64,000 nucleotides of DNA from Streptomyces sp. AC550_RSS872 (GCF_019049285.1 NZ_JAGMUL010000015.1:1-64000), one strand, 5' to 3'; shown: positions 40,332-52,458, numbered from the stretch's first letter. The notes: a model not told the origin generated them from the letters alone. Translations and numbers: made by a program.

Positions 40332-40856
40332 GTGCGCCTGCTGCTGATGTCCGACACCCACCTGCCCAAGCGCGCCAAAGCGCTGCCCGAGGCACTGCTC
40401 GCCGAACTCCCGCGCGCCGACGTGGTGTTCCACGCCGGGGACTGGGTCGACACGGCCACGCTCGACCTGCTGGAGAGCCGCTGCGCCCGGCTGGTCGGCG
40501 TCCACGGCAACAACGACGGTCCGGACCTGCGCGCACGGCTCCCCGAGGTGGCGTACGTCGAGCTGGACGGCCTGCGCTTCGGCGTGGTCCACGAGACCGG
40601 GCCCGCCCAGGGCCGCGAGACGCGGTGCGCCGCCCGCTTCCCCGACCTCGACGTGCTGGTGTTCGGCCACAGCCACATCCCCTGGGACACCACGGCCCCC
40701 ACCGGCCTGCGCCTGCTCAACCCGGGTTCCCCGACCGACCGCCGTCGCCGGCCTCACTGCACCTACATGACCGCGACCGTGACCGACGGCCGCCTCACGG
40801 ACGTGGAACTGCACCGGCTGCCTGCGCGAAACCCCTCCGCGGCCGACACACCCTGA
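40332..40856 (+). CDS. Metallophosphoesterase (YfcE-like)
   Basis: A 174-residue calcineurin-like phosphoesterase of the YfcE/MJ0936 group. Metal-binding motifs in order: SDTHLP, HAGDWVD, GNNDGPD, VVHETG and FGHSHIPW, with LLNPGSPTD near the end. Typical activity is a small phosphodiesterase or phosphatase with two divalent metals. GTG start at 40332 about 190 bp after the divergent glycosyltransferase gene; that gap holds nothing beyond promoter DNA. Monocistronic. Confidence 0.88.
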   Translation: MRLLLMSDTHLPKRAKALPEALLAELPRADVVFHAGDWVDTATLDLLESRCARLVGVHGNNDGPDLRARLPEVAYVELDGLRFGVVHETGPAQGRETRCAARFPDLDVLVFGHSHIPWDTTAPTGLRLLNPGSPTDRRRRPHCTYMTATVTDGRLTDVELHRLPARNPSAADTP

Positions 40857-40876
40857 CGCGAGCCGCCCGCGGGCGT

Positions 40877-42001
40877 TCAGCGCCGGGTCGAAGAAGCCCC
40901 CGCACCCCGCGGGTGGATGGCGCCGGAGGTCGCCGTCAGCGGGGTGCCGCTGCCTCCCCAGCGCAGGGCGACGATCTCGGCGGCGACGGACACGGCGACC
41001 TCCTCGGGCGTACGGGCGCCGAGGTCGAGCCCGACGGGGGAACGCAGCCGGGCCAACTCGCCCTCGCCCAGCCCGGCTTCGACCAGCCGACGCATGCGCT
41101 CGTCGTGGGTACGGCGGCTGCCCATCGCCCCGATGTACGCCGCCGGGCGACGCAGCGCCTCTTCGAGGAGCGGGACGTCGAACTTCGGATCGTGGGTGAG
41201 CACGCAGATCACCGTGCGTTCGTCGGTGTCGGTGCCGCTCAGGTAGCGGTGCGGCCAGTCCGCGATCACCTCGACGCCCTCCGGAAAGCGTTTCGGCGTG
41301 GCGAAGACCGGGCGGGCGTCGCACACCGTGACCCGGTAGCCGAGGAAGTCGCCGATGCGGGCGACCGCGGCGGCGTAGTCGATCGCGCCGAACACCAGCA
41401 TGCGCGGCGGCGGTGCGAAGGAGTGCAGGAAGACGCCGACCTCGTCCTCGCGGCGCTCGCCGTGCGGGCCGTAGTGTCTGAGGCCCGTGGCGCCGAGGGC
41501 GAGTTCGCCGCGCGCGTCGGCGGTCACCGCGAGGTCGAGGCCCGCGGCGCCGAGGGTGCCGGCGACCCGGTCCGGCCACACGGCGAGCGTCGCCCCGCCC
41601 GGCGCGGGCCCGCCGGTCACCGTCGCCACGGTCACCGGCCGGCCCGCCGCGACCGACTCGGCGACCTCGCCGAAGGAGGGGTCCGAGCGGGCCGTGACGG
41701 GCCGCACGAGCAGGGTGATCTCGCCGCCGCAGGTCAGCCCGACCGCGAACGCGTCCTCGTCGCTGTACCCGAAGGTCTCCAGCCGGGCCTCGCCGCTCGC
41801 CACCACCTCCTGCGCGAGCTCGAACACGGCCCCCTCGACACAGCCGCCCGACACACTGCCGACCACCTCGTCGTCCGGGCCCACCGCCATCGCGGCCCCC
41901 GGGTCACGCGGGGCGCTGCGGCTGGTGGCGACCACGGTGGCGAGCCCGAACGGCAGGCCCGCCGCGTACCAGGGGGCGATCACCGGGAGGATGTCACGCA
42001 T
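40877..42001 (-). CDS. XdhC-family protein
   Basis: A 374-residue XdhC/CoxI-like protein. The N-terminal domain (about 1-80) with GSVSGGCVEGAVFE and the C-terminal Rossmann-type XdhC_C domain (about 170-330; VCDARPVFATPKRFP, IGAMGSRRTHDERM) are typical. XdhC proteins bind and sulfurate the molybdenum cofactor and insert it in xanthine dehydrogenase-type enzymes. No molybdenum enzyme lies in this window, so it is an orphan here. ATG at 42001 follows GGAGGTG by 9 nt, which decides the start over the GTG at 42013. Confidence 0.87.
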   Translation of the reverse strand: MRDILPVIAPWYAAGLPFGLATVVATSRSAPRDPGAAMAVGPDDEVVGSVSGGCVEGAVFELAQEVVASGEARLETFGYSDEDAFAVGLTCGGEITLLVRPVTARSDPSFGEVAESVAAGRPVTVATVTGGPAPGGATLAVWPDRVAGTLGAAGLDLAVTADARGELALGATGLRHYGPHGERREDEVGVFLHSFAPPPRMLVFGAIDYAAAVARIGDFLGYRVTVCDARPVFATPKRFPEGVEVIADWPHRYLSGTDTDERTVICVLTHDPKFDVPLLEEALRRPAAYIGAMGSRRTHDERMRRLVEAGLGEGELARLRSPVGLDLGARTPEEVAVSVAAEIVALRWGGSGTPLTATSGAIHPRGAGASSTRR

Positions 42002-42256
42002 GGTCGTGGGCACCTCCTCACAGGCGGTCGAAGCGGCCGCTTACAGCAGTATCGACCTTGCGGAAGCGAAGTTCGACCTGGTGCGACATGGGTCCTCGGC
42101 AGGTGCGGAGGTGCTCGGCGGCCAGCCACACCAACCAGGGCTGGGCCGACACCACCCTCATGTGAACTGCCGCGTGCTGTCCTGGGTCCGCGAGCGAGCC
42201 GGGCGTCCACGTAGGCTCAACATCGCTGCATGGGCAGGGAATTGGAAGGCGGGGGC
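42002..42256. promoter_or_regulatory. Divergent intergenic region upstream of the PKS gene
   Basis: 255 bp with no supported gene, between the xdhC-like gene and the polyketide synthase. It carries promoters for both directions. No clear operator was seen. A Shine-Dalgarno-like GGAAGGCGGGGG precedes the PKS ATG. Confidence 0.35.
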
Positions 42257-45200
42257 ATGAGACGTGACGAGCTGGTCCGGCCGGTGCCGGAGCTGTTGAA
42301 GGAGCACGCCGAATCGGCGGCGCGACGCATCGCGTACGCCGACTCCTCGCGCGGCGTCACCTACGCCGAGCTGGACCGCCGCACCCGCGCGCTCGCCGGG
42401 TATCTCACCCGGACGGGACTGCGCCGCGGCGACCGAGTCGCGATCTGCCTCGGCAACCGCGTGGAGACGGTGGAGAGTTGCCTGGCCGTGCTGCGGGCCG
42501 GGATGGTCGGCGTCCCGCTCGATCCGCGGTCCTCCGACGCCGAACTGGCCCACTTCCTCCAGGACAGCGGCGTCGCCCACGTCATCACCGACGCCGCGCA
42601 CCTCGCACAGCTGCGGCGCCTGGGACGGCCGTACGACGGCCTGGGCGTGCTGGTCGCGGGGGGTGGCCCGATACCGGACGGCGACATCCGGCTGTTCGAG
42701 AGCGTGGCCGAGAGCGACGGCGGGTCCGCGGAGATCGACCTGCTCGGGCTCGATGAACCGGCCTGGATGCTGTACACGTCCGGTACCACCCACCGGCCCA
42801 AGGGCGTGCTGTCCACGCAGCGGGCCGCGCTGTGGTCCGTGGCCGCCTGCTACGCCCCGATCCTCGGCCTCTCGCCCGACGACCGGCTGCTCTGGCCGCT
42901 TCCGCTGTTCCACAGCTTCAGCCACTCGCTGGCCATCCTCGGCGTGACGGCCGTCGGCGCGAGCGCCCGCATCGCCGGTGACCTGCTGCCGCCCGGCGGT
43001 CTCCGGCAGGAACTGGCCACGGCGTACGAGACGCTCGGCGGGCCGTTCACCCTGCTGGGCGGCGTGCCCACGACGTATCACCGGCTGATCGACGCGCCCG
43101 GCGAGCCCGCGCGGGCCCTGCGGTTGTGTGTCGTGGCGGGTGCGCCGAGCGGTCCCGCGCTGCGCGCGGCCGTCGCGGACACCCTGGGGGCGCCGCTGCT
43201 CGACGCGTACGGCAGCACCGAGACCTGCGGAGTGATCGCGGTCAGCCGTCCCGGGGGACCCCGGATCGACGGTTCCTGCGGGCCGCCCATACCCGGCGTG
43301 GACATACGTGTCGTCGATCCGGGTAGCGGCGAGGACGCCCGGGACGGCGCCGAGGGCGAGGTCTGGGTGCGTTCGCCGGGCCTGATGACCGGATACCACC
43401 GGCAACCCGAGGCGACGGCCGCCGCGCTGCGGGACGGCTGGTACCGCACCGGTGACCTCGGCCGCCGCGTCGAGCACGGCCATCTCCGGATCACCGGCCG
43501 GGTCAGCGAACTGATCATCCGCGGCGGCGAGAACATCCACCCGACGGAGATCGAACAGGTCCTGGCGCAGTGCCCCGGCGTGTCCGACGCCGTGGTCGTG
43601 GGCGCCCCGCACGACGTGCTCGGCGAGGTCCCGGTCGCCTTCGTCGTACCGGGCCCGGACGGGCTCGACCCGCGGCGGGTGCTCGCCGAGTGCCGTACCC
43701 GGCTGGCCGGCCACAAGGTGCCGGCCGGGATACACGAGATCGCCGCCGTCCCGCGCACCGCGTCCGGCAAGATCGCCCGCCATCAGGTGGTCGTCCCCGC
43801 TCCGGCCGCGGCCGACACCGCCCCCGCCTTTACCGCCACCGCCCTGCGCGAGCGGCTCCTCACCCTCGCGACCGCCGACCAGGAGCGCGCGCTCCGCGCG
43901 ACGGTGCTCGCCGAGACGGCCGACGTCTGCCGGTACACGCCGGGCGATCTGCCCGACGCGGACAGCCCGTTCGCCGATCTCGGCATGACGTCCGTCGGCG
44001 TGGTCGAGCTGGTCGAGCGGCTCGGTGCGCTGACCGGACTGACGCTGCCTGCGACACTGGTCTTCGACCATCCGACACCGGCCGAGGCCGCCCGGTACCT
44101 GCGCGCCGCCCTCTTCGAGAGCGAGCCTGAGACACGCCCGCAGGCGTACGGCGGACCGGGCCGGACGTCCGACGACGACGATCCCGTCGCCATCGTCGCC
44201 ATGGGCTGCCGGTACCCGGGCGACGTCAACTCCCCCGAGGGCCTCTGGGAGTTGGTGGCGCAGGGCCGGGACGCCATCACGGAGTTCCCCACCGACCGCG
44301 GCTGGGACCTGGACGCCCTGTACGACCCCGATCCCGACCGGATCGGCGCCTCGTACACGCGGCACGGCGGATTCCTGCACCGGGCCGCGGAGTTCGACGC
44401 CGGGCTGTTCGGGATCTCGCCGCGCGAGGCGCTCGCGATGGATCCGCAGCAACGGCTGCTGCTGGAGACCTCCTGGGAGGTGTGGGAGCGGGCCGGGATC
44501 GACCCGGAGTCGGTGCGCGAGAGCGACACCGGTGTCTTCGTCGGCGTGATGTACGACGACTACGCCACCCGCCTCACCCGCCCCCACGAGCTGGAGGCGC
44601 ACCTGGGTCTGGGCTCGACGGGCAGCGTTGCCTCCGGGCGGATCTCCTATGTGTACGGCCTGCGCGGACCCGCGATCACCGTCGACACCGCCTGTTCGTC
44701 CTCGCTCGTGGCGCTGCACTGGGCGGCGCGGGCGCTGCGCTCGGGCGAGTGCTCGCTGGCGCTGGCCGGCGGGGTCACGGTGATGGCGACGCCCAGGTCG
44801 TTCCTCGCCTTCAGCCGGCAGCGCGGGTTGTCGGCGGACGGGCGCTGCAAGTCCTTCTCGGCGGCGGCCGACGGCACGGCCTGGGGCGAGGGCGTGGGAC
44901 TCGTCCTGCTGGAGCGGTTGTCCGACGCGCGGCGCTGCGGCCACCCCGTCCTGGCCGTACTCCGCGGTTCGGCGGTCAACTCGGACGGCGCCTCCAACGG
45001 GCTCACCGCACCCCACGGACCGGCCCAGCAGCGGCTCATCACCCAGGCGCTGGCGGACGCGGGGCTGCGCGCCGGTGACGTGGACGTGGTGGAGGCACAC
45101 GGCACGGGAACCCGGCTCGGCGACCCCATCGAGGCGCAGGCCCTGCTGGCCACGTACGGGCAGGATCGTACCGAGCCGCTGTGGCTGGGGTCGGTCAAGT

Positions 45201-48200
45201 CCAACCTCGGGCACACCCAGGCGGCGGCCGGAGTCGCCGGCGTCATCAAGACGGTGCAGGCCATGCGGCACGGCACCCTGCCGCGGACCCTGCACGCCGA
45301 CCCGCCCACACCGCACGTCGACTGGTCCTCGGGCCGGGTGGAACTGCTGACCGAGCCCCGGCCCTGGCCGTCCTCGGGCCGGCCGCGGCGTGCCGGCGTC
45401 TCGGCCTTCGGGATCGGCGGGACCAACGCGCATGTGATCCTGGAGGAGGCACCGGGGGCCGAGAAGCCGGTGGGCCCCCAGGACACGGCCGCCGCGCCGC
45501 CCGTTCCCTGGCTGTTCTCCGCCGCCGACGAACCCGCCCTGCGCGCCCAGGCCCAACGCCTCGCGGCCGAAGTGGCGAACGGGCCGGCCCTGTCGACCGC
45601 GTCGACCGCCGACATCGCGTACGCGCTCGCGGTGTCGCGCTCCGCCCTCTCCCACCGGGCGATCGTGCCGGCCGGTGACCGGACGCGGATGCTGGAGGCG
45701 CTGACCGCGCTCGCGCAGGGCCGCGACGCACCGGGAGTCGTCCGAGGACTGGCGGACCCGGCGATCCGTACGGCCTTCCTGTTCACCGGACAAGGCGCCC
45801 AGCGCCCCCGGATGGGCGCCGAACTGCACGCTGCCTTCCCCGTCTTCGCCGAAACCTTCGACGACGTCTGCCGACATCTGGACGACCGTCTCCCACAGCC
45901 GCTGAGCGCGGTGCTGTCCGCCGAGCCGGGATCACCGGAAGCGGCCGTCCTGGACCGTACGGACTTCACGCAGGCCGGACTCTTCGCCTTCGAGGTCGCG
46001 CTCTTCCGGCTGCTGGAGTCGTGGGGCGTACGCGCCGACCGCCTCGTGGGCCACTCCGTCGGTGAACTGGCCGCCGCGCACGTCGCCGGTGTACTCGATC
46101 TCCCCGACGCGGCCACGCTCGTCGCCGCTCGCGGCCGGCTGATGCGGGCACTGCCCGACGGCGGCGCGATGGCGGCGCTGGAGGCGACCGAGAAGGAAGC
46201 GGCCACCGTGCTCACGGAGTTCGGGACGCAGGTGGCCATCGCTGCCGTCAACGGGCCCCGCACGGTGGTGATCTCGGGCGAGCGGGACGCGGTGCGCGCG
46301 GCCGCGGCGCGCTTCGAGGCCCGCGGTCGCAAGGCTGTGCGGCTACGGGTGAGCCACGCCTTCCACTCGCCTCTCATGGACCCGATGCTCGAAGAACTCC
46401 GGGCCGTGGCAGGACAGTTGACCTTCCGCCCGCCACGTGTCCCCGTCGTCTCCACCGTGACGGGCAGGCTCGCCGAGCCCGCCGAGCTGTGCTCGCCCGA
46501 GTACTGGACGCGGCAGGCCCGGCTCCCCGTGCGCTTCGCCGACGCCGTGCGGCGGCTCGCGGACGACGGGATCTCCGCCTACCTGGAACTCGGTCCCGCT
46601 CCCGCCCTCACCGCCGCGGCCACCGACTCCCTGACCGACGCGTCCACGAGCGGCGCCGTGCTCGCGGTGGCCACGCGAGGCGGTGCGTACGAACCGGAAA
46701 CCCTCCTGTCGGCCGTGGCGCGGCTGCATGTGGCCGGGGCCGCTGTCGACTGGAGGGCGGTGTACGCCCGGTCCGGCGCGCGGCGGGTGGATCTGCCGAC
46801 ATACGCCTTCCAGCGGCAGCGGTACTGGCTGGACGCACCGCCCCCGACGGCCGCCGACGCCGGTCCGCTGCTGGGTCCGGCGTTCTCGGTGCCGGACACC
46901 GAACGGACCGTGCTGACCGGGGTGTTGTCCCTCGCGGCACACCCGTGGCTCGCGGACCATGTCGTCGCCGGGCGGGTGATCGTGCCGGCGACGGTGTTCG
47001 TGGAGATGGCCGTGCGGGCGGGCGACGAGGTGGGCTGCGCCGCGGTCGACGACCTCGTGATGCTGACGCCGCTGGCCCTGCCCGGTTCCGCGGGGGTGCG
47101 GGTACAGGTCGTCGTGGGTGCGCGGGAGGACTCGGGACGACGGTCGCTCGACCTCTACTCGCGGCCGGAGGAGTCCGACGAGGACACTCCGTGGACCCGG
47201 AACGTCACCGGTCAACTGGGCCTCGGGCGGGCGGCGGCGGAGAGCGAACCGGACCCGTGGCCGCCGCGGGACGCCGAGGCGGTGGACCTCACCGACGCGT
47301 ACACCGCCCTCGCCGATGCCGGGCTGACCTACGGGCCCGCCTTCCAGGGAGTCGGCGCGCTGTGGCGGCGCGGCGACGACGTCTTCGCGGAGGTGCGACT
47401 GCCCGCGTCGCAGGCCGCGGAAGCGGGCCGCTTCGGGCTCCACCCGGCGCTGTTCGACGCCGCGTTGCACGCGCCGCTCCTGGCAGGCCCCGCTGACGTG
47501 AGCGCGGTGCGGGTGCCGTTCGCGTGGAGCGGTGTCAACCTGCATGCCTCGGGGGCCACACGGTTGCGGGTCAGGGTGACCTCGACGGGCCCGGACACGG
47601 TCTCGGTGACGATGTCCGACCCGTCCGGTCGGCTCGTGGCGCGCGTGGAGTCACTGGCCACCAGGGAACTCCCGGCCGGCCAGGCCGACATGACCGGCGA
47701 GGGGACGGACGGCATCGCACGAAGGGCACTGTTGCGCCCTGACTGGGTTGCTCTCGAACTCCCGGGCGGTGCGGAGGACCGCGCCTGCGCCGTGCGCGGG
47801 CCGGACGAGTTGAACCTCGCCGAGTTCCTGTCCGACGCACCGAACCTGGAGTTCGTAGCTGTCACAGCCGTTACCGCCTCTGCGTCTGCCTCTGTCATCG
47901 GCTCCGATCCGCTGTCCGCCGTGCACGAGTTGACCGGCAGCGTGCTCAAGGTGCTCCAGGACTGGCAGGACGATCCGGGCACGGCGGGCTCACGGCTGGT
48001 CGTGGTGACGCGGGACGCCACCGCGCCGGTGCCGGATCTGGCGGGTGCCGCGGTCTGGGGGCTGGTGCGTGCGGCACAGTCGGAGCTGCCCGGTCGTGTC
48101 GTCCTGGTGGATGTGGACGGACGGCCCGAGTCGCTGCGGATCCTCGCGTCGGCGGTCGCCACCGGCGAGCCGCAACTGCGGATACGGGACGGGCAGGTGA

Positions 48201-50281
48201 CGGTCCCGCGACTGGCGTTGGCTGGCGACACCTCGGACACCGGGGCCGGGCTCGACGCGGACGGCACGGTGCTGATCACCGGAGGCACCGGTGCGCTGGG
48301 CGCGCAACTGGCCCGTCACCTGGTCGTCGAACACGGCGTACGGCATCTGCTGCTGACCGGCCGCCGTGGGCCGCAGGCACCCGGGGCCCGGGAACTGCGC
48401 GGTGCACTGGAGGAGTTGGGCGCGCGGGTCGGCATCGTCGCCTGTGACGCGGCCGACCGAGCCGCGCTGGCCGAGGTCGTCCAGGGCTGCGAGCCGCCGC
48501 TGGGCGCCGTGGTGCACGCCGCCGGAGTGCTCGACGACGGCGTGCTGGACTCGCTGACCCCCGAGCGGATGGCGGCCGTGCTGCGGCCCAAGGCCGACGC
48601 GGCGTGGCATCTGCACGAACTGACCCGTGACATGGGACTTTCGGCGTTCGTCATGTTCTCCTCCGTCTCCGGTCTGCTGGGCCGGGCGGGCCAGGGCAAC
48701 TACGCGGCCGCGAACTCCTTCCTCGACGCCCTCGCCCACCGCCGCGCCGCCGAAGGACTGCCCACGCTGTCGCTGGCGTGGGGCCCCTGGGAGCACGCCG
48801 CAGGCATGGCGGCCGGGCAGCTCCAACAGCGCCCACAGGCCAGGGAGTTGCTCGTGCCGCTGTCCATCCGGCAGGGGCTGGCCCTGTTCGACGCGGCCCT
48901 GCGTTCGAGGGAGCCGGTCCTGGCGCCGATCCTGCTGGACCGGGCGGCGCCGCGTTCCGGCGCGGGGCACCTGCCGGCGCCGTTGCGCGGCCTCGTCCGT
49001 CCCGGCCGGCCGACCGCCGCGGCGACCGCCTCCGGCTCGGTCGGGTCTCCTGGGCGGACGGCCGAGGCGGGGGAGTGGCGCAAGCGGCTGGCCCGGACAG
49101 CCCCGGGTGAGCGGGAGGCGGCGCTGGTGGCCCTGCTGCGGGCCGATGTGGCAGCGGTCCTCGGCTACCCGCACGCCGACGCGCTCCCGGCCGGCAAGAG
49201 CCTCGCCGACCTGGGCTTCGACTCCCTCACCGCCGTACAGCTCCGCAACCAGCTGAGCCTGGGGCTGGGACTGCGGCTGTCGGCGGCAGCGGTGTTCGAG
49301 CACCGGACGGCCGAGGAACTGGCCCGCCATCTACTCGGTCTGCTGGACGGCGAACCGGCCGCCCTGGACGCCCCCGAGCCCACCACCGAGCCCACCACCG
49401 AGGCGGAGCGGCCGACGTACACCCTCTCCTCGCTGTTCCGGACGGTCAGTGCCTCCGGGCAACCGGTGGCGGCGATGCACCTGCTCGTCACCGCGTCCTG
49501 GGCGCTGCCCACCTTCCCGGCCGCCCGAGGCCATGAGCACGCCCTGCCCCCGATCCGCCGCACCCACGGCCGGCCCGGCTCCGGAAGCCCGACCATCGTC
49601 TACTTCCCTGCCTACCATCCCTCGCTCGCCTCGGACGGCGGAGAGTTCCCGCGGTTCCACCGCGCCTTCGAGAAGGATCCGGACGCCATGCAGGTCCTGG
49701 AGTTCCCGCACCCGGGTATAGGCGCCGGCGCCGCCGTCCCGGAGGACCGTGCCGCGCTGGCGCGTACGCAGGCCGAGAGCGTGCTGCGGCACGTCGGGGA
49801 CGGGCCCTTCGTGGTCGTAGGACGGTCGGCGGGCGGCAATGTGGCGCACCTGGTGGCCCACGAGTTGGAGGGTATGGGCCGGGCGCCGAGGGGCCTGGTC
49901 CTGCTGGACACGTACCACATCACACTCGGCAACAGCGGCAAGGACTGGCTGCTGTCCCTGGCCGCCCCGCCACCGCAGGACACCGGACGGCCCGTCCTCA
50001 CCGGGGACGACGACACCGCCCTGGCCGCGATGGGCGCCTACAACCGGATCTTCCTCGGCTGGGATCCCGAGCCGGTCACCACGCCCACGCTCCTGGTGCG
50101 CGCGCTGCGGCCCACGCCCGCGATGGCGGCCTCCACGGACGCGGACGACTGGCGGACGTCCTGGCCGACGGAACACGACGTCGTGGACGTCCCGGGCGAC
50201 CACCTGACGATGATGCAGGAACACGCGGAGACGACGGCAACGGCGATCCGGACGTTCGCAGCAGGGGTCGTTGAGCGTTGA
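42257..50281 (+). CDS. Single-module type I polyketide synthase with CoA-ligase loading and thioesterase (CoL-ACP-KS-AT-DH-KR-ACP-TE)
   Basis: A 2674-residue megasynthase. Domains: acyl-CoA ligase (about 1-510; [11 protein letters not shown]); ACP1 (about 555-615; [11 protein letters not shown]); ketosynthase (about 640-1065; active Cys in [11 protein letters not shown], plus [12 protein letters not shown] and [11 protein letters not shown]is motifs); acyltransferase (about 1170-1490; GHSVGE, malonyl-type HAFHSP); dehydratase (about 1555-1830; [15 protein letters not shown]); ketoreductase (about 2000-2180; [12 protein letters not shown] motif of B-type); ACP2 (about 2300-2370; [11 protein letters not shown]); thioesterase (about 2440-2674; GRSAGG). 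There is no enoylreductase. It should activate a free carboxylic acid, extend it with malonyl units and release an alpha,beta-unsaturated acid, once or iteratively. It stands alone. ATG at 42257. Confidence 0.93.
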   Translation: MRRDELVRPVPELLKEHAESAARRIAYADSSRGVTYAELDRRTRALAGYLTRTGLRRGDRVAICLGNRVETVESCLAVLRAGMVGVPLDPRSSDAELAHFLQDSGVAHVITDAAHLAQLRRLGRPYDGLGVLVAGGGPIPDGDIRLFESVAESDGGSAEIDLLGLDEPAWMLYTSGTTHRPKGVLSTQRAALWSVAACYAPILGLSPDDRLLWPLPLFHSFSHSLAILGVTAVGASARIAGDLLPPGGLRQELATAYETLGGPFTLLGGVPTTYHRLIDAPGEPARALRLCVVAGAPSGPALRAAVADTLGAPLLDAYGSTETCGVIAVSRPGGPRIDGSCGPPIPGVDIRVVDPGSGEDARDGAEGEVWVRSPGLMTGYHRQPEATAAALRDGWYRTGDLGRRVEHGHLRITGRVSELIIRGGENIHPTEIEQVLAQCPGVSDAVVVGAPHDVLGEVPVAFVVPGPDGLDPRRVLAECRTRLAGHKVPAGIHEIAAVPRTASGKIARHQVVVPAPAAADTAPAFTATALRERLLTLATADQERALRATVLAETADVCRYTPGDLPDADSPFADLGMTSVGVVELVERLGALTGLTLPATLVFDHPTPAEAARYLRAALFESEPETRPQAYGGPGRTSDDDDPVAIVAMGCRYPGDVNSPEGLWELVAQGRDAITEFPTDRGWDLDALYDPDPDRIGASYTRHGGFLHRAAEFDAGLFGISPREALAMDPQQRLLLETSWEVWERAGIDPESVRESDTGVFVGVMYDDYATRLTRPHELEAHLGLGSTGSVASGRISYVYGLRGPAITVDTACSSSLVALHWAARALRSGECSLALAGGVTVMATPRSFLAFSRQRGLSADGRCKSFSAAADGTAWGEGVGLVLLERLSDARRCGHPVLAVLRGSAVNSDGASNGLTAPHGPAQQRLITQALADAGLRAGDVDVVEAHGTGTRLGDPIEAQALLATYGQDRTEPLWLGSVKSNLGHTQAAAGVAGVIKTVQAMRHGTLPRTLHADPPTPHVDWSSGRVELLTEPRPWPSSGRPRRAGVSAFGIGGTNAHVILEEAPGAEKPVGPQDTAAAPPVPWLFSAADEPALRAQAQRLAAEVANGPALSTASTADIAYALAVSRSALSHRAIVPAGDRTRMLEALTALAQGRDAPGVVRGLADPAIRTAFLFTGQGAQRPRMGAELHAAFPVFAETFDDVCRHLDDRLPQPLSAVLSAEPGSPEAAVLDRTDFTQAGLFAFEVALFRLLESWGVRADRLVGHSVGELAAAHVAGVLDLPDAATLVAARGRLMRALPDGGAMAALEATEKEAATVLTEFGTQVAIAAVNGPRTVVISGERDAVRAAAARFEARGRKAVRLRVSHAFHSPLMDPMLEELRAVAGQLTFRPPRVPVVSTVTGRLAEPAELCSPEYWTRQARLPVRFADAVRRLADDGISAYLELGPAPALTAAATDSLTDASTSGAVLAVATRGGAYEPETLLSAVARLHVAGAAVDWRAVYARSGARRVDLPTYAFQRQRYWLDAPPPTAADAGPLLGPAFSVPDTERTVLTGVLSLAAHPWLADHVVAGRVIVPATVFVEMAVRAGDEVGCAAVDDLVMLTPLALPGSAGVRVQVVVGAREDSGRRSLDLYSRPEESDEDTPWTRNVTGQLGLGRAAAESEPDPWPPRDAEAVDLTDAYTALADAGLTYGPAFQGVGALWRRGDDVFAEVRLPASQAAEAGRFGLHPALFDAALHAPLLAGPADVSAVRVPFAWSGVNLHASGATRLRVRVTSTGPDTVSVTMSDPSGRLVARVESLATRELPAGQADMTGEGTDGIARRALLRPDWVALELPGGAEDRACAVRGPDELNLAEFLSDAPNLEFVAVTAVTASASASVIGSDPLSAVHELTGSVLKVLQDWQDDPGTAGSRLVVVTRDATAPVPDLAGAAVWGLVRAAQSELPGRVVLVDVDGRPESLRILASAVATGEPQLRIRDGQVTVPRLALAGDTSDTGAGLDADGTVLITGGTGALGAQLARHLVVEHGVRHLLLTGRRGPQAPGARELRGALEELGARVGIVACDAADRAALAEVVQGCEPPLGAVVHAAGVLDDGVLDSLTPERMAAVLRPKADAAWHLHELTRDMGLSAFVMFSSVSGLLGRAGQGNYAAANSFLDALAHRRAAEGLPTLSLAWGPWEHAAGMAAGQLQQRPQARELLVPLSIRQGLALFDAALRSREPVLAPILLDRAAPRSGAGHLPAPLRGLVRPGRPTAAATASGSVGSPGRTAEAGEWRKRLARTAPGEREAALVALLRADVAAVLGYPHADALPAGKSLADLGFDSLTAVQLRNQLSLGLGLRLSAAAVFEHRTAEELARHLLGLLDGEPAALDAPEPTTEPTTEAERPTYTLSSLFRTVSASGQPVAAMHLLVTASWALPTFPAARGHEHALPPIRRTHGRPGSGSPTIVYFPAYHPSLASDGGEFPRFHRAFEKDPDAMQVLEFPHPGIGAGAAVPEDRAALARTQAESVLRHVGDGPFVVVGRSAGGNVAHLVAHELEGMGRAPRGLVLLDTYHITLGNSGKDWLLSLAAPPPQDTGRPVLTGDDDTALAAMGAYNRIFLGWDPEPVTTPTLLVRALRPTPAMAASTDADDWRTSWPTEHDVVDVPGDHLTMMQEHAETTATAIRTFAAGVVER

Positions 50282-50534
50282 TCGATTGCCTGCGCAGGGG
50301 CGGCCCTGCTGCACTGCGCAGGACCCGTCGTCACCCTCGGGATCCTCGCCCATGTCGCGCCCGCCTCGCGCGGCGCGCTCCCCGAGCGTCGACGTACCGA
50401 CCTCAGTCCGCTGAGCCGGAAGGAATACCTGTTGAACGTGACGCGCAGAGTGGGTAACTGAACTGATTGAGAAGGAACTTACTGAAGGGTCAGGGGTGTT
50501 GACTGTGTCCTGACATCACCGGACTGTAGTGGAC
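50282..50534. promoter_or_regulatory. Intergenic region upstream of the GH5 gene
   Basis: No gene. AACTTACTGAA at 50476-50486 repeats the left half of the TetR operator at 55774-55789. ACTGA recurs several times between 50456 and 50486. A TTGACT at about 50499-50504 could be a -35 box, but no good -10 was found at normal spacing. Confidence 0.4.
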
Positions 50535-52394
50535 ATGCCGAACATTCGGGCGCGTCTACTGGTTGTCCTGGTCGTCCTCTTCGGATCCCTGTCGGTGGCG
50601 GGCCCCTCTCCCGCCACCGCCGCCACCCTCCCCGACTCCCTCTGGTTCGACGAAACCCCGCTCACCGTGCAGAACGGCCGCTTCGTCGACGGCAACGGCC
50701 GCGAGGTCGTGCTGCGCGGCTACAACGTCTCCGGCGAGACGAAACTGAAGGAGAACAACGGCCTGCCCTTCGCTTCGACCGCCGACGCGAAGAAGTCCGC
50801 GACCGCGCTGCGCGCCCTTGGCGGCGGCAACTCGGTCCGCTTCCTGCTGTCCTGGGCCTACGCGGAACCCGTACGAGGCCAGGTCGACACCGCCTACCTC
50901 ACGAAGGCCACCGACCAGATACGCGCCTTCCTGGACGCCGGGATCCGCGTGTACCCCGACTTCCACCAGGACCTCTACTCCCGCTGGCTGTTCGACCCCG
51001 ACAGCTGGTACACCGGCGACGGCGCCCCCAAGTGGGCGGTCGACCTCGGGAACTACCCCGACGAATACTGCGGGATCTGCCCGTTCTGGGGCCAGAACAT
51101 CACCTCCAACGAGGCCGTGAAGCAGTCCACCTACGACTTCTGGCACAACGAGTACGGCCTCCAGGATGCCTTCCTCGACACCGCCCAGAAGACGATGACG
51201 TACCTGAAGCAGAACCTCACCACCGCCCAGTTCGCCGGCGTCGTCGGGTTCGACCCGTGGAACGAACCCCACGCCGGCACCTACGACTCCGGCCAGACCA
51301 GCCGGACGTGGGAGAAGGACGTGCTGTGGCCCTTCTACGTCAGGTTCCGCGCCCGCATGGACGCGGCGGGCTGGCAGACCAAGCCGGCCTTCGTCGAGCC
51401 GAACCTCTTCTGGAACGCCAACATCGACTTCCAGAAGGAGGAGGGCGGACTCCTGGACGCGGGTACGCTCGGCCCGCGCTACGTCTTCAACACCCACTTC
51501 TACGACCAGAAGGCCATCTCCGGCGTCTTCATGTGGGGCAAGGCCCAGGACGGACAGTACGTCGGCGACTTCGGGACCGTCCGCGACCGCGCCTCCGCCA
51601 CCGGGACGGCCGCGATCATCAGCGAGTTCGGGCACCCGCTCACCGGAAACGTCTCCGACAAGGCGCCGACCGTCTACAAGGCGATGTACCAGGCCCTCGA
51701 CTCCCGTGTGAAGGGCGCGAGTTGGTGGTCGAATCCGGCGGGCTCCGGCCCCGTCCTCTCCGGCTCCCAGTGGCAGTGGGACATCTACAACGGCCGCCAC
51801 CACGAGCTGATGAACGACAACCCGGACAAGGCGCAGACCGACGGCGACGCCTGGAACGGCGAGGACCTGTCCGCCGTACGCCTCGACGACTCGGGCACGC
51901 CGGCGCTGCGGCAGGACGCCCGGCTGCTCGACCGGATCTACCCGAGCGCCACCTCCGGCACGACGGTCGCCTTCACCTACGAGGACCGCTCACGGGACGG
52001 CTCGACGACCCTGACCTGGAACCCGGTGCCCAGCTCCATGCCGAACGTCGCGCAGCTGGTGGGATCGGGCCAGTACGGGCTGCTGGTGTGGCGCTCGAAC
52101 AGCGGCACGGCCCCGACCGAGCTGCACCTCCCGGCGTCCTTCCCGAGCGGGTCCACCACGGTGGTCTCCGACCTGGGCACTGTGAACTCGCCGCCGTCGT
52201 ACACCTCGACGACCCCGGTCGGCGTGGCCGCGGAACCCGGCGGTACGGGAAGCCGCCGGCTCCTGCTCACCGACACCGACTCCGGGGTCCTGCACTACGC
52301 GCTGGTGACCAACGGGGCGACCGCGCCCTCGACCGCCCTGCTGAACGCCGCACGGTCCGAGCTCTCCGCGTGGGCCGCGCAGAACGCCGGATAA
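50535..52394 (+). CDS. Secreted GH5 glycoside hydrolase, endoglycoceramidase-like
   Basis: A 619-residue secreted enzyme: signal peptide (about 1-32, ending ATAAT), GH5 TIM barrel (about 45-470) and a C-terminal beta-sandwich (about 490-600). VVLRGYNVSGE starts the barrel; PDFHQDLYSRW resembles endoglycoceramidases; the acid/base Glu is in FDPWNEPHAG and the nucleophile Glu in ISEFGHP. Likely substrates are glycolipids or beta-glucosides outside the cell. The ATG at 50535 gives a normal signal peptide; a GTG lies at 50529. Followed by a TipA-like regulator on the same strand. Confidence 0.88.
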   Translation: MPNIRARLLVVLVVLFGSLSVAGPSPATAATLPDSLWFDETPLTVQNGRFVDGNGREVVLRGYNVSGETKLKENNGLPFASTADAKKSATALRALGGGNSVRFLLSWAYAEPVRGQVDTAYLTKATDQIRAFLDAGIRVYPDFHQDLYSRWLFDPDSWYTGDGAPKWAVDLGNYPDEYCGICPFWGQNITSNEAVKQSTYDFWHNEYGLQDAFLDTAQKTMTYLKQNLTTAQFAGVVGFDPWNEPHAGTYDSGQTSRTWEKDVLWPFYVRFRARMDAAGWQTKPAFVEPNLFWNANIDFQKEEGGLLDAGTLGPRYVFNTHFYDQKAISGVFMWGKAQDGQYVGDFGTVRDRASATGTAAIISEFGHPLTGNVSDKAPTVYKAMYQALDSRVKGASWWSNPAGSGPVLSGSQWQWDIYNGRHHELMNDNPDKAQTDGDAWNGEDLSAVRLDDSGTPALRQDARLLDRIYPSATSGTTVAFTYEDRSRDGSTTLTWNPVPSSMPNVAQLVGSGQYGLLVWRSNSGTAPTELHLPASFPSGSTTVVSDLGTVNSPPSYTSTTPVGVAAEPGGTGSRRLLLTDTDSGVLHYALVTNGATAPSTALLNAARSELSAWAAQNAG

Positions 52395-52404
52395 GAACCG
52401 CCGT

Positions 52405-52435
52405 TTGACCCTCCCCTTACGTCAGGCTGCACGCT
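52405..52435 (+). promoter_or_regulatory. Possible MerR-type promoter upstream of the tipA-like gene
   Basis: TTGACC (52405-52410) and CACGCT (52430-52435) are separated by 19 bp, the over-long spacing on which MerR proteins act, and CCT..AGG imperfect symmetry lies in the spacer. It resembles the tipA promoter in layout. The -10 match is poor, so this is a suggestion. Confidence 0.35.
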
Positions 52436-52458
52436 GTACCCGACGAAAGGGCAGGTGA

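Noticed and set aside
42158..45877. Long minus-strand open frame (1239 codons) antisense to the PKS
   Set aside because: High-GC DNA yields long antisense frames; translation is low-complexity, no family motif, no Shine-Dalgarno sequence, and it runs through conserved PKS domains.
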